The notes under the pieces are model-generated. The model worked only from the letters and a program-made list of their open reading frames with translations, made no database searches and was not told where the DNA came from. DNA of 64,000 nucleotides from Paralvinella palmiformis (taxonomy: Eukaryota > Annelida > Polychaeta > Terebellida > Alvinellidae), in NCBI GenBank assembly GCA_025642065.1, contig JAODUP010000561.1, forward strand, positions 431,959 through 495,958. The letters run 5' to 3'. Positions 40,801 through 48,449 of the stretch are shown piece by piece. Position numbers and translations under genes: made by a program. How positions within the stretch are numbered: position 1 is the stretch's first letter; every line of letters begins with the position of its first letter.

Positions 40801-43800
40801 GTAGAAGAGCATGTTTATAATTTTTGGTAATAATAAAGGATTATTGATCACAAAAAAGTTCAGTTTTATTTATTTTTAATATTTCAGTAATTTTATCATC
40901 GTTTGACAATGCAATCTCGTCTTTTAAATACTTTTCACTGTTCCCGTTGTTCACAAGCACGATGTTTCTTTGCTAATTCCTGTGTCCAAAATGTTTGATA
41001 TCATTTTAAAAATACTACAGGAAAAAGGTGAGTTTTTTTGATTGACTTAATGGACGGTATCCATAAAGCGTGATATTTTAGGCCTATAATACGACCTGGG
41101 CTTAATGGTCAGGACCTACGGTAATTAATTTAGCAAAAATGCACTCATATTTGAGTACATTGATAAAATAAGTACTCGTACAAAAAACATGCTTGTACTC
41201 AATTACTTTCCTATGTACTCGGCCCCAACCCTATATCATTCTAAATCACAGTAAACCGAGTCTAGTCAGTGGTATAACTATCAAAATCCAATTCCCCACT
41301 GCCCAGGCCGGGCTAAACAAGTTTATCTTGGGTTAAACTCCAACCAACATGAAGAGTTAACCTAATCTCAAGATAATAGGTGACCAGATAGGGGGTCAAT
41401 TCTAATCAATCAATTCCACATCAAATTTATCAATCCCAATTCCATTTTTAGACTCTTTTTTACGTACTACTTTCAACATGAGTAGGTACTCCAAATACCT
41501 ACTCCGAGTAGGTTATATTCCACATAGGATTGTCATGGAAGAAATATTTCTGAATTAAAAAATGGAATTAGTTTTTTTGCAGGAAACTTCAATTCCAATT
41601 TTTTAAATAATCAATTCCAAAATTGGATTTGACCATCAATTCTAATTCCGGAATTGACCATCAATTCCAAAATTGAATTTACCCCATCCCGTGACTGATG
41701 ATGATGAAGTGAAGTCAAAGATGAAACAACCTTCAGATATGCCCACGCCGAGAGTCAAACACGTATAGTAGTGATCTCTGACCCAACATGCTACAGCTAG
41801 ACCACGGAGGCACCCACAACCCCATGTCTGTAAGTGACTGATCATGTTGAGCTGCAGTGATTAAGCATGTATCATCAGGTGCCAAAGGCGACCTGCTTTA
41901 TCTCACCAAATGGTGAAAATTCTCTAGAAATTGATTCCTCAGCTCATAATGCAGTGAAATAACAGTTCTGTATCTCTGGATTAAAGTGGGACATTAGACT
42001 CTCTGACCATCTAAAAACAGTCTGGCAGTGACCACTCTTTGGGCATTTCTTGTCACCATTCATTAAACAATATATAAATATAATATATTATTTGGGGTAT
42101 TATTATATTAAATATTACTTGTACAGCACCTTTGAATGGCTCCTGCTAGTAAGGGTGCTTTATTAAATATACACTACTGTTATTGAATAGCTATTTGAAC
42201 AATGTTTGGGCATAATAATTTGCTGCAAATGCAATGATGAAAAGCAGAGAAAATTCATGCAATTGGAAATTCCAGCTAGAAAAAGCCCATGTGACAACAA
42301 AAGTGTTCACAAAAATGGCAGCGCCATTTATCATAGTTAATCATTCATGATGTTGTGACATGAGAATCTTAATAACTCTTAGTATATCTACTCAACATTA
42401 CTTTGACAATACACCAGACATAGTTATACATGCCCGGCTACATCACAAACCAACCCAACAGGCATAGCTATAAGAATCCCCCCCCCATGGTCTGGAATCT
42501 GCAAATTTTACATCCTATAATGGCTATATTTTGTATTGCAGATTATCCTTGAATCCCAGTAAATGTGCTTTGATTCATTGATATACAAAGTGGCTATAGG
42601 TCCGGACCCATAAGAGCAATTTTATAGCTATTGGTCTGGCACATATCCAGATTCAGTGGCATACATAATACATTTGCTACCAGAAAATGTCACAATATCC
42701 AGCTGGAATTTATCAACCAAGCCATGTTTGAATTGACAAATATTACATGATTAACAAAGGGGGTTAAATAATTATTCTTGGTTTGATCGATTTTCTTTTG
42801 TTTCGTGATCTATCAGTATCACAAGAAAGTGAAGGAAGCATTTTTTTCAAAATTCTACTGTGATCACTTTTATTTATTATTGAGTGGTTGTTTATATATA
42901 TATCCTCCCCCACAACTCATAGGGGAGCAATACGTAAACATGGAATTGAAATACCCCGAGGGTGGTCACTGCCAGAATGTATTACGTACTCAGAGGATCT
43001 TTATATGTCTCCCTTTTTCAAATTAATTCAGTGGAGACGGCAGCACCATTTAACGTGGTCAGCAACCCACGAAATACTGTGTTGCTTGCATGTTACCTTG
43101 AGAGAATTACACAAATTCTTCGGTTTAGAGTTAGAGAGACAGTGCCAGAGCTTTAGTAAATTCATAAGGTGTACAGTAGCAGGCAGTATGTTATATCAAA
43201 GATATGTATAAGCTCTCTGGTTATATTCTACTGGATATTTGGAAAGGTGCACATGCGCAGTTAAAGTGCTGGAGCTATAGCCAATTTGATGTACGTCTGG
43301 TGTTCTACTAAATCAGTACCTCGCAAAAACTGGACCTATTGCATTTAATGCACATGAGTCAACATCTTTCTGCGCATGTCTCAATATTTGTCAAAACATT
43401 TACGAGATATTGGACCTTTCAGATTTTTGTGCATGCGCACTTGCAGCACAGTCCAATTATTGCGAGGTACTTATTTTCCAGAACAATATGTGTATTAATA
43501 ATTGTATCATATGATATATATATATATATAAAATACACAGTAAACAGGTACTTATTTTGCAACAGCAAGACATTTTTACTCGTTACTGAAAAATAAGTAA
43601 GCAGTCCAATTATTGCAAGGTATTTATTTTGCAGAACACAGAATAAAATCGAGGGCGATGGTTCCCGAAGTCGAATATAATTATAAAATGGGGAGAAATT
43701 AATTAACTGCAAGCCCAATAAAAGGGGGCGAATATCAATATTTATTATATCTACTCACCTAGATCTAGTGACTAGGTCTAGTCCAGTTCCCGACGAACTG

Positions 43801-44096
43801 TCCTAATGACTAGTCTAGGAGAGTAGGTCTAAAGACTAAACCTACTATAAAATGTAATAATGACAAATCAATAACAAGCCACTTGTTTACTACAGAACAT
43901 TTCAGTAGGATGTAATTTATTATTACCTTCTATTCTGTGTTGTGTAATCTCCTAGTTTCACCGCTTTTCCAGTTTTAAGATCCAGTCTCTTTCCACCCAA
44001 AGTCGTCCCAGGCACCGTATTTAACTTAGCTGTCTTATTTAAGCTGAAGAAGCTGTTAACGTGGTCTAAATTCATTGGTGCCGCTAGTCTACTCAT
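10985..44096 (-). CDS. TDRD9: TDRD9 / spindle-E orthologue, DExH helicase-Tudor protein, 36 exons, 1432 aa
   Basis: TDRD9 is the germline DExH-box RNA helicase with a Tudor domain that acts with PIWI proteins in piRNA biogenesis and transposon silencing (spindle-E in flies). All 36 coding exons join in phase from ATG at 44096 to a TAA stop at 10985-10987. This gives 1432 residues, against about 1380 in vertebrates. Order: N-terminal region 1-152, helicase core 153-537, HA2/OB region 538-787, linker 788-894, extended Tudor 895-1127, C-terminal TDRD9-specific region 1128-1432. No exon has a stop or frameshift. The start is the first ATG of exon 1; a second in-frame Met follows at residue 8. The gene spans 33 kb, convergent with VEZT; one intron is GC-AG. 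Exon coordinates are in the four block entries. The last exon fits phase but is little conserved in sequence. Confidence 0.95.
11667..11689. repeat. (TA)n array beside TDRD9 exon 35 acceptor
   Basis: A run of TA units ends 11 nt upstream, on the minus strand, of the AG that opens exon 35 (11653). Confidence 0.9.
14005..14042. repeat. (GT)n microsatellite in TDRD9 intron 30
   Basis: Interrupted GT run that lies about 47 nt past the exon 30 donor at 14089. Confidence 0.9.
14090..20854 (-). CDS. TDRD9: TDRD9 exons 25-30: extended Tudor domain
   Basis: Exons: 20743-20854, 18965-19072, 18484-18609, 16462-16551, 14854-14979 and 14090-14224 (residues 895-1127). Exon 26 gives CGAFWANYGDED, the FW..Y opening of the extended Tudor module. 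Exon 27 gives CLAPYTDPDGSTLYYRVRI and exon 28 gives VFYVDYGNVENV, the Tudor core with the aromatic residues that bind symmetrically dimethylated arginine. Exon 29 gives LYGIKPS and exon 30 gives LRLDVYLKNVNG, matching LHVDVY. In the family, this module tethers the helicase to arginine-methylated PIWI proteins. Confidence 0.92.
15745..16105 (+). repeat. tRNA-derived SINE (family B), near full length
   Basis: The head has an A-box-like TGGCCTAGCGGTTAAGCACC and a B-box-like GGTTTGAACCCCG (15760-15820). A long unrelated body follows, containing TTTCTCGGCTCACTACATCA and TGGGGGAGGAGCTTTC, ending near an A/C-rich tail (AAACAAAACCAAAACC). Matching minus-strand copies lie at 47577-47795 and 42890-43080, and a diverged plus-strand copy near 41850-42000. 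It sits in TDRD9 intron 28. Confidence 0.75.
18226..18415 (-). repeat. tRNA-derived SINE (family A)
   Basis: On the minus strand the head reads TGGTCTAACTGGTAGCGC (A box) and GAGTTCAAACCTC (B box). A conserved body follows with TTTCATCTTTGACTTTGC, GGTCGCTTGGCC and TAGCCTACCATATGCAC, and the tail is CATCAATCATCATC. It lies in TDRD9 intron 27. Confidence 0.8.
19600..19705. repeat. Dispersed repeat rich in GTAATC / GATTAC units
   Basis: The sequence GGGGTAATTATAATCAG then TAATCACAATCAATTG, TTGGTTACATGATCTC and AAGTAATCATAA recurs near 39305-39420, and inverted at 44805-44937. Ends beginning with GGGGTAAT resemble DNA-transposon termini. Confidence 0.5.
20272..20464 (-). repeat. tRNA-derived SINE (family A)
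   Basis: Same body as the copy at 18226-18415, including TAGCCTGCCATGTGCACA and GGTCGCTCGGCC on the minus strand. The tRNA-like head is partly decayed. Confidence 0.8.
21511..21845. repeat. Dispersed repeat built of GGAATTG units (copy 1)
   Basis: The stretch is saturated with GGAATTG / CAATTCC and contains a central TCCAAGTAGGTACTTGGAGT block. A reverse-oriented copy lies at 41385-41700, and a short related piece near 51590-51660. I see no coding capacity. Confidence 0.6.
23047..23280 (-). mobile_element. 5'-truncated LINE 3' end (L2/CR1-like)
   Basis: From an (AAT)n tail at 23048, the sequence TTAACAAAGGGCCCTTACTA, then GCAAAAGCCATTCAAAG, matches the 3' end of the VEZT-intron LINE at 1067-1290, same orientation. 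Confidence 0.75.
23357..24758 (-). CDS. TDRD9: TDRD9 exons 22-24: linker between OB region and Tudor domain
   Basis: Exons 24652-24758, 23617-23700 and 23357-23488 encode residues 788 to about 895. Exon 23 gives AFIEFHRDPRDKS and LPAVYTALKIK, clear matches to AFVEFSRNPTERF and LPAVYMAIKMS of vertebrate TDRD9. Exon 24 is charged (EFAELDLETARLQ) and has little similarity. Its acceptor at 23489 was chosen over a nearby CAG because the latter reads into a stop after about 40 codons. The intron following exon 24 is 2.5 kb. Confidence 0.88.
24375..24482. repeat. Short inverted-repeat element (possible MITE)
   Basis: TTGTGTATAAGAAGTGTCGGG and, inverted, GTCTTATACACAAGTATATACGG flank a short spacer, so the two ends can fold on each other. 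It is in TDRD9 intron 22. Confidence 0.4.
24902..29628 (-). CDS. TDRD9: TDRD9 exons 15-21: HA2 / OB-fold-like region
   Basis: Exons: 29497-29628, 28774-28936, 27904-27967, 27194-27257, 26307-26405, 25466-25585 and 24902-25009 (residues 538-787). Exon 15 encodes LDIGEPKAILGLALDPPAL. Exon 16 encodes LNPHDGQLTFLGHVMAELP followed by LGKLILLGHVFG, the helicase-associated HA2 signature. Exon 17 gives STPFRAHLEAY and exon 21 gives VILCGAFYPNYF, both matching vertebrate TDRD9 positions. The exon 17 acceptor is the CAG ending at 27968; the next downstream AG would introduce a stop, which decides the boundary. These regions pack against the helicase core in DEAH/RHA proteins. Confidence 0.93.
26765..26905 (-). 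repeat. Diverged tRNA-derived SINE (family A-like)
   Basis: The order AAAGGTAATGAG, GTGAAAAATGAACAC, then a B-box-like stretch GAATTTGAATCCAGG and GCCATGG matches family A with many substitutions. A run of C at 26907-26915 follows. Confidence 0.5.
29756..35984 (-). CDS. TDRD9: TDRD9 exons 4-14: DExH helicase core
   Basis: Exons: 35763-35984, 35122-35244, 34697-34777, 34197-34355, 33966-34069, 32352-32416, 31754-31811, 31393-31477, 30776-30833, 30544-30648 and 29756-29850 (residues 153-537). Every core motif is present. Motif I is GETGSGKT at 167-174. Motif Ia is TQPRRIAA. Motif II is DEVH at 266-269, split between exons 5 and 6. Motif III is MSATIE at 298-303. FLPGLGEIN spans exons 9-10. Motif V is STNIAESSIT. 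Motif VI is QRRGRAGR at 503-510, spanning exons 13-14. The DEVH rather than DEAH box agrees with the TDRD9/spindle-E branch. ATP-binding and hydrolysis residues (K173, D266, E267, the motif VI arginines) are intact, so catalytic activity is expected. Confidence 0.95.
29921..30165. mobile_element. Non-autonomous hAT-like element, 245 bp
   Basis: The left end is CAGGGTACCCACAGG and the reverse-complemented right end is CAGGGTACCCGCAGCACAG. The two flanks share ATTAT, a partial match to an 8-bp target duplication. It lies in TDRD9 intron 13 and has no open frame. Confidence 0.65.
30851..30884. repeat. (TA)n array beside TDRD9 exon 12 acceptor
   Basis: The array starts 15 nt upstream, on the minus strand, of the AG opening exon 12 (30833). 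Confidence 0.9.
31646..31682. repeat. (TA)n array in TDRD9 intron 10
   Basis: About 18 TA units between exons 10 and 11, about 70 nt past the exon 10 donor. Confidence 0.9.
31825..31875. repeat. (TA)n array beside TDRD9 exon 10 acceptor
   Basis: About 25 TA units end 11 nt upstream, on the minus strand, of the AG opening exon 10 (31811). Confidence 0.9.
32713..32898 (-). repeat. tRNA-derived SINE (family A)
   Basis: Good copy in TDRD9 intron 8. It has the conserved body and an (ATC)n-type tail next to GATGATGATT at 32713-32722. The B-box-like part reads TTCAAATCTCGCC on the minus strand. Confidence 0.8.
33060..33315 (-). repeat. tRNA-derived SINE, separate family
   Basis: On the minus strand, TATGGTCTAGTGGATAAGAG (A box) and AGTTTCGAATCCTGGCC (B box) are spaced as in a tRNA gene. 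A 150-bp body ends near AGGTAGCTTAACCAC. Body and head differ from families A and B. The open frame across it (33087-33317) is therefore not a gene. Confidence 0.65.
36250..36635 (+). pseudogene. Decayed hAT transposase, C-terminal dimerisation region
   Basis: A single frame reads LTDEHIVAYMVHPSYKS early, later NWWMALRFYG, then LSCPTSSASIE, stop, IFSNFGNIHTNK. This is the hAT C-terminal signature in which SASIERVFS is usual. Two in-frame TGA codons interrupt it, one of them at the conserved Arg, as expected from CGA-to-TGA decay. It sits in the sense opposite to TDRD9, in intron 3. Confidence 0.8.
36880..37010 (-). repeat. tRNA-derived SINE fragment (family C)
   Basis: On the minus strand, CAGTGGCACAGTAGTTAGAAC then TTGTACTGCAGATCTC and GGTTGTGGCTTCAAATTC follow the order of the copy at 160-275. 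A shared body has GGGATGTTTCACTAAGGAGT. Confidence 0.6.
37377..44096 (-). CDS. TDRD9: TDRD9 exons 1-3: N-terminal region
   Basis: Exon 1 is 43927-44096, exon 2 is 38005-38095 and exon 3 is 37377-37571, encoding residues 1-152. Exon 1 begins MSRLAAPMNLD and contains VNSFFSLNKT, resembling the short N-terminal INDWFTIGKT segment of vertebrate TDRD9. Exon 2 encodes YAKHYQKLEEEAL, comparable to YINKYRQLEAQEL in vertebrates. Exon 3 encodes YKSRQE, which runs straight into the helicase start VINTIESN. The exon 3 donor is AG|GCAAGT, a GC donor. Intron 1 is 5.8 kb and carries the hAT element at 39629-41233. This region is poorly conserved in the family; the assignment rests on phase and on these short matches. 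Confidence 0.88.
37888..37955 (-). mobile_element. LINE 3'-end fragment (L2/CR1-like)
   Basis: AATAATAATATATATTTAAT followed by AAACAGCCATTACTAGGACC matches the terminal 60 bp of the LINE at 1067-3465, minus orientation. Confidence 0.6.
38448..38632 (+). repeat. tRNA-derived SINE (family A), plus-strand copy
   Basis: TGTGGTCGAGTTGGTAGCG (A box) and GAGTTCGAATCTTGGTG (B box) open the element. The body then has TTTCATCTTTG, GGTCGCTTGACCCATTTAGC, CTACCATGTGCACAAAAGTG and a CATCAATC tail. This is the only family A copy seen on the plus strand. Confidence 0.8.
38715..38825 (-). repeat. Diverged SINE fragment (family C)
   Basis: GACTCCCTGGAATAGCATCC and CATGACCTAGATGTTTGCAG match the minus-strand family C copy at 36880-37010 with several changes. 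Confidence 0.4.
39305..39420. repeat. GTAATC / GATTAC dispersed repeat
   Basis: ATTAATTATAATCAATTATA then TGATCTCCAATATTTATAAT and CATCATTTCCAGACGCAATT resembles the repeat at 19600-19705. Confidence 0.45.
39629..41233 (+). mobile_element. hAT transposon, 1605 bp, with transposase remnant
   Basis: The ends are CAGAGTTGGGACTGA and, reverse-complemented, TAGGGTTGGGGCCGA. They are flanked by CATCATTC (39621-39628) and TATCATTC (41234-41241), a 7/8 match to the 8-bp duplication typical of hAT. Both subterminal regions repeat AGTACTCG / GAGTAC units. Inside, from about 40337, a frame reads DPLQYWNGQ, stop, then NIGADYLSVPPSSAPIERSF and SVGCRVF, the hAT C-terminal dimerisation domain. No intact long frame remains. 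It lies in TDRD9 intron 1, antisense to TDRD9. Confidence 0.85.
41385..41700. repeat. GGAATTG-unit repeat (copy 2, inverted)
   Basis: Reverse-oriented relative to 21511-21845. It shares the ACCTACTCCGAGTAGG core and the dense CAATTCC/GGAATTG units. Confidence 0.6.
41697..41816 (-). repeat. tRNA-derived SINE (family A), truncated
   Basis: Carries the GAAGTCAAAGATGAAAC, CTTCAGATATGCCCACG and CTAGACCACGGAGGCACCC parts. The distal body (GGTCGCT to ATGTGCAC) is missing. Confidence 0.65.
41850..42000 (+). repeat. Diverged SINE (family B-like)
   Basis: The order CAGTGATTAAGCATG, AGGTGCCAAAGG, ATTGATTCCTCAGCTCATAA and AAAGTGGGACATTAG follows family B at 15745-15940 with low identity. Confidence 0.4.
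42085..42175 (+). mobile_element. LINE 3' end (L2/CR1-like), plus orientation
   Basis: ATTACTTGTACAGCACCTTTG, AATGGCTCCTGCTAGTAAGG and GTGCTTTATTAAATATACAC are nearly identical to the 3' terminus of the LINE at 1067-3465. Confidence 0.75.
42890..43080 (-). repeat. SINE (family B), diverged minus copy
   Basis: TCCTCCCCCACAACTCATAG, GGGAGCAATACG, GAGGGTGGTCACTGCCAGAA and TTCAGTGGAGACGGCAGCAC correspond to the tail half of family B. The overlapping open frames here are repeat-derived. Confidence 0.65.
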
Positions 44097-44352
44097 CTTG
44101 ACGGTCTGATGCCAAATACAACTATACAGTTAGAGTCTACAACAAACACAGCTGACTGTCACCCAAGGCGAGCCTTAGTTCAGATAAATTTATCATCGTA
44201 GCTCTAATAAACACAGCATGGATCGTTCTTATTTCTATTTGCCGAAAAGAACTGAAAAGACTGAAAATGTTTTAATGTTTACGCTGCATCTTATAGTAAT
44301 GATGTGCGCATATATGGTTTTGTGATATGTGTGAGTTGATACGCGTTTCTAC

Positions 44353-44357
<5 letters not shown>

Positions 44358-44417
<60 letters not shown>
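44358..44417. repeat. (TA)n array upstream of TDRD9
   Basis: About 30 TA units starting 262 bp upstream of the TDRD9 ATG. Confidence 0.9.
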
Positions 44418-44420
<3 letters not shown>

Positions 44421-44804
44421 GACGGCATACTCAAGGCGCGACCTTGTAATTTTTATGTTGTTTGGGGGTCCACATATACAGAGGTATTTCTTCCGCGATT
44501 TAATTTTTATTATTCTATCGGCGTATTATAAGTATGTCTACATAAATGGAACAAAAATTTTATTTATGAAACTGGGATTTTGTCCACTTTGAGGTTAAGA
44601 GGCTGGGATTTTGTCCGCTGAGGTTCTGTCCGCTGGGATTTTGTCCGCTTGGTTTTTGTCCTGTTACCCACAAACTAGACATAAAATATATGTACCAGTA
44701 ATAGGGTCGATATTTCTTTCTCAAGTCTATCACAATATTAATATTGTAACATGATATAGCATTGTAAATACTCGTCCACCATATGCAATCATGAAAGTAA
44801 TCAT

Positions 44805-44937
44805 ACATTACGATGTAATTGATTAAACTCGTGTGGAAATGATGATTAATTATGATTACTTGGGATCATAAAACCAATTACAATCGATTACGATTACCAA
44901 TTACGATTACCCCAACTCCGGTATTCTTTCAAACAAA
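44805..44937. repeat. GTAATC / GATTAC dispersed repeat, inverted copy
   Basis: Reverse-complemented it opens GAGTTGGGGTAATCGTAATT and continues GGTAATCGTAATCGATTG. This is the best-preserved copy of the repeat at 19600 and 39305. Confidence 0.55.
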
Positions 44938-46129
44938 CTACCAGGAAAGCTGTATCATTTATATTTATGTTTATAAGAAATTTTAATAGTTTGTTATCAC
45001 ACATTATTGTGACGCTTTGCGTCTTGATTATTAAGTGTTGTATTTACATTTCAGTTTCCTCTAGGATGTGCATGTATTAGCCATGAGCTGGTCAGATCGA
45101 TTTGGCGACAAAATATTATTTTTAATGTCTCTAAACGACTTTCCTGCCGTACTGTATCAGTTTTTTTAAGGTCAGTGGTTTTCCCGCTCTAATCTCTGGG
45201 CAAAATGCCCTGTGTGTACTACTATCAGAGAGCTTAAATATTACTCTTGCCGCGCCATGTTGAATTTTGAACCAGTGGCGCCTCCAGCGACCGGAGGTAT
45301 TGCTCAGATAAACATAAGCTCTCTGGTTGTCCACATGTGACCGTGTACATGTGTGCGCTTGGTTGAAATGAATTGCCAATACTAGTACTATATGTTACAT
45401 GATCACATACTATTTTATTAATTAACACTTTAATTGTGCACACATGATATCGAAAAAAAAAACGAAGCTGTGAAACTGTAAATAAAGAATTATGTGATTT
45501 CACAGCCCAGTCACTTAATTCATAGCCTACAATTTGCGATCACTTGACAGCTGATCAGAAAATAATTGAACGTGGTTTAGGTTATTTCATCAGCTTTTGT
45601 GTGAAAGTTATATATTATATATATATGTAAATATATATAAACTATAATTAGGTATATATATATATGAGGTAAATGCATACAAACATACTTTCATCATGTC
45701 AGTTTATCATAGTCCATAATTTTTTATTTATTTGGATATATACATATAATGATATTTACAGCTATTATAACGCAACCATAACACAATTCAGTACGAACTT
45801 TCCACCATATAGCATATATTCATCATGTCCGTTTATCATATATTAACTAAAATAAATCATAAGTTCATTTAAAGTCTACACCTCAATAATATAGACCATG
45901 CAATATAGGCCTGCCCAGCTGAGAACAAAGAATATACATGGAATATTAACAATGTTTATGTTTGCGTTAACATGTTAGAGATAGAGAAATTAGTACTTTC
46001 ATACAATAAGTGACATAAAATCTCTTGTGCCACGGGTTCATCTACAGTTACAATCAGTCATTTGTTATCAAATGGACAGAATAACCCAAATTGCTTCCAG
46101 CTCTAAACAACCACTACTACAAAAATATG

Positions 46130-46850
46130 ACATTTAGTCCAGATCAGTGAACTGTTTAAAGTTAGACAGAATATACCCAGAGGTGTAATAGACACATGCA
46201 TTGACTACTGTAACAGATAACTCAAAATCATCTATCACATCCAATACCAGTAAATCTGTATCCAAGAGATTGGCCTGTTTACATGGTATCTTATCATCAT
46301 AGAACTTCAAGGACTGAAACAGAACAATACCTTGTAAAATAATGATTTGAACCAAGTGCATACACAATGTGTAAACACATGTTTTCCTTGTTTTTCAAGT
46401 TGGTTGAAGAATTTGATTTGATATGCATTTAAGTCATGAAGAGAAGTATACCAATTAAAGTACATGAGCTGAACATTCAGGTAGTAATTCAGGTGCTGGT
46501 AATCCTTTTTTGTATTAAGATATGAAATGGGCTGACAAAATTTCATGGGGTTGATGCCTTGTTTCTTATTTAATTAATTTTATAATACCAATTTTCACCA
46601 TTAATATTTATAAATATTAATTACCATCACAGCTGGCCCTGTCTCCTGTGTAGGTCTCCTATCTGTTAATACCTTCCTCTTTGATTTCAGTGGATGCATG
46701 TGGTGGATTTGGTACATCAAAAATAGTCGGAATAGCATTCTAGATAAGTTTATCTATTGTCTGGTTCATGAATTCCGTTTCAGTGAAGTGTATATCATAC
46801 ACTCTACAATTAGTATTCAAGTAATTTAAATCTTTCCTCATCATATATCT
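46130..46850 (-). pseudogene. THAP / P-element-like transposase remnant
   Basis: On the minus strand a frame from 46844 reads MMRKDLNYLNTNC, then VYDIHFTETEFMNQ, DKLI, stop, NAIPTIFDVPNPPH. AVPTIF-like motifs after a C..H pair are the second half of the THAP zinc finger. Lower down, at 46134-46330, LLDTDLLVLDVIDDF and CVYYTSGYIL resemble the C-terminal part of P-element/THAP9-type transposases. An in-frame TAG and the missing middle indicate decay. It could instead be a dead THAP-family cellular gene. Confidence 0.55.
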
Positions 46851-47576
46851 GCCCAACAACAATTAATAACCCATCTTTTACTTCTGTCAAGAGAAAAAAA
46901 TAACAAAATGAACGTTTCTACCACTAGTTGAGGTATTTAATAATTAATTTCATAACAATTAAATTATAAATAAAAGTCCATATATATTAATTGCTTACAT
47001 TTAAAAATAAATATGGAAGCAGGTGATCATGTAAATACTCAGCTATTTATAATTACTGTAATTAGGGAACAATTATCTGATTATTATTATAGTTATTTTA
47101 GAAGTCCAATTATATTATTAACGATAACAAAGTAAAATATACGGGAGGTATATTTTACTATATTTTCAGTGGCTCCAGTACTTCTAACTGTAAGTTTACA
47201 TACCCATTTTGTGATTAATAGGTTGATATTGTTCAATAAAATTTAATAAGATTTGTCTGAAACAAATATAGATCTAGGTAGATCCTGCTTGAGCCTACTG
47301 CTTGGGTCATGTCAAGTAGGGGCGTGTCTACTTCAAATTGTTATGCTTATTTTTTAAATATCCTTTATCTAAAAAAAAAGCCAGATCATTTCAATTTTTT
47401 ACACTAGCTTTCATTTACTTTCGGGAATGTCTTTATTTGTGCATACTTTTCCTGTTACTGCAGCCGTTAACGAAGGGAGCTACCCGTGACAATCTACCTC
47501 CGGTCGCTAGGGCCCTGGCGCTCCATGAATTCAAAATGGCGCCCCATGTTAAAACGCGAAGGTTTTGGATTTTGTT

Positions 47577-47795
47577 GTTCGGGGAGAATCCCCAGGATGT
47601 CGCTTAATCAGCACAGCCTCTATGTTGGAGTGATTGAGAAATCTCCTCCCCCACCACTCACAGGGGAGCAGTACGGAAAGATGGAGCCGAAATACCCTGA
47701 GGGTGGTCACTACCAGAGTGTTTTACGTCCTCAGGGGGTTTTTAACGTCCCCTTTTATTTTAAATAATTCAGTGGAGACGGCAGCGCCATTGAAC
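47577..47795 (-). repeat. SINE (family B), minus copy
   Basis: Closely matches 15880-16095 reversed. It runs from TTCGGGGAGAATCCCCAGG through CTCCTCCCCCACCACTCACA to TTCAGTGGAGACGGCAGCGC. The open frames across it are repeat-derived. Confidence 0.75.
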
Positions 47796-48373
47796 TAACT
47801 CAATTAATGGGCTGATACGAGAAATGGCAAATGGGATTCAATGAGATATGTAAGGTTATCGTCCAAGTTTTAGTTGTGTTTTGTTTGCCAAATGGTATGA
47901 TTCTAGGGTGAAAATGTCTGTAGAATACGAATCTGTTAGTCTCATAGACATTAACTTGTACAGTTTTCCACAAATCGCGTGTTTATAGGGGTACCTTCTA
48001 ATTTTGCTTGTGGGCTTTTCACTGAGTTAAATTTCAAGTGAACCTTACAAAGAAATAATTTGACTGAAGTAAAATGGCTACATCCACGAATAAGATACCA
48101 GGTGAAAGCTTATCGTTGATGAGAAGTCCATCGTCTATTGAAAGTTTTAACCTGTTCTTAAAGGAACAGTTCACCCTCGGATAATATGATTTAAATGTGT
48201 AATGCTGACAAAACATGAACTCTGCGTGATATCATAGATATGAGGATTACTGGAAGGTAGCCATTACGCCTTTCTCTGACCTCTTATGGCACAAAGGTTA
48301 TTTAGAGATATAGTTATTTAGAGTTATTTAGAAATACGGGGACGGATGCTCTGGTTTAGCCATCCTAATGAGG

Positions 48374-48378
<5 letters not shown>

Positions 48379-48449
<71 letters not shown>

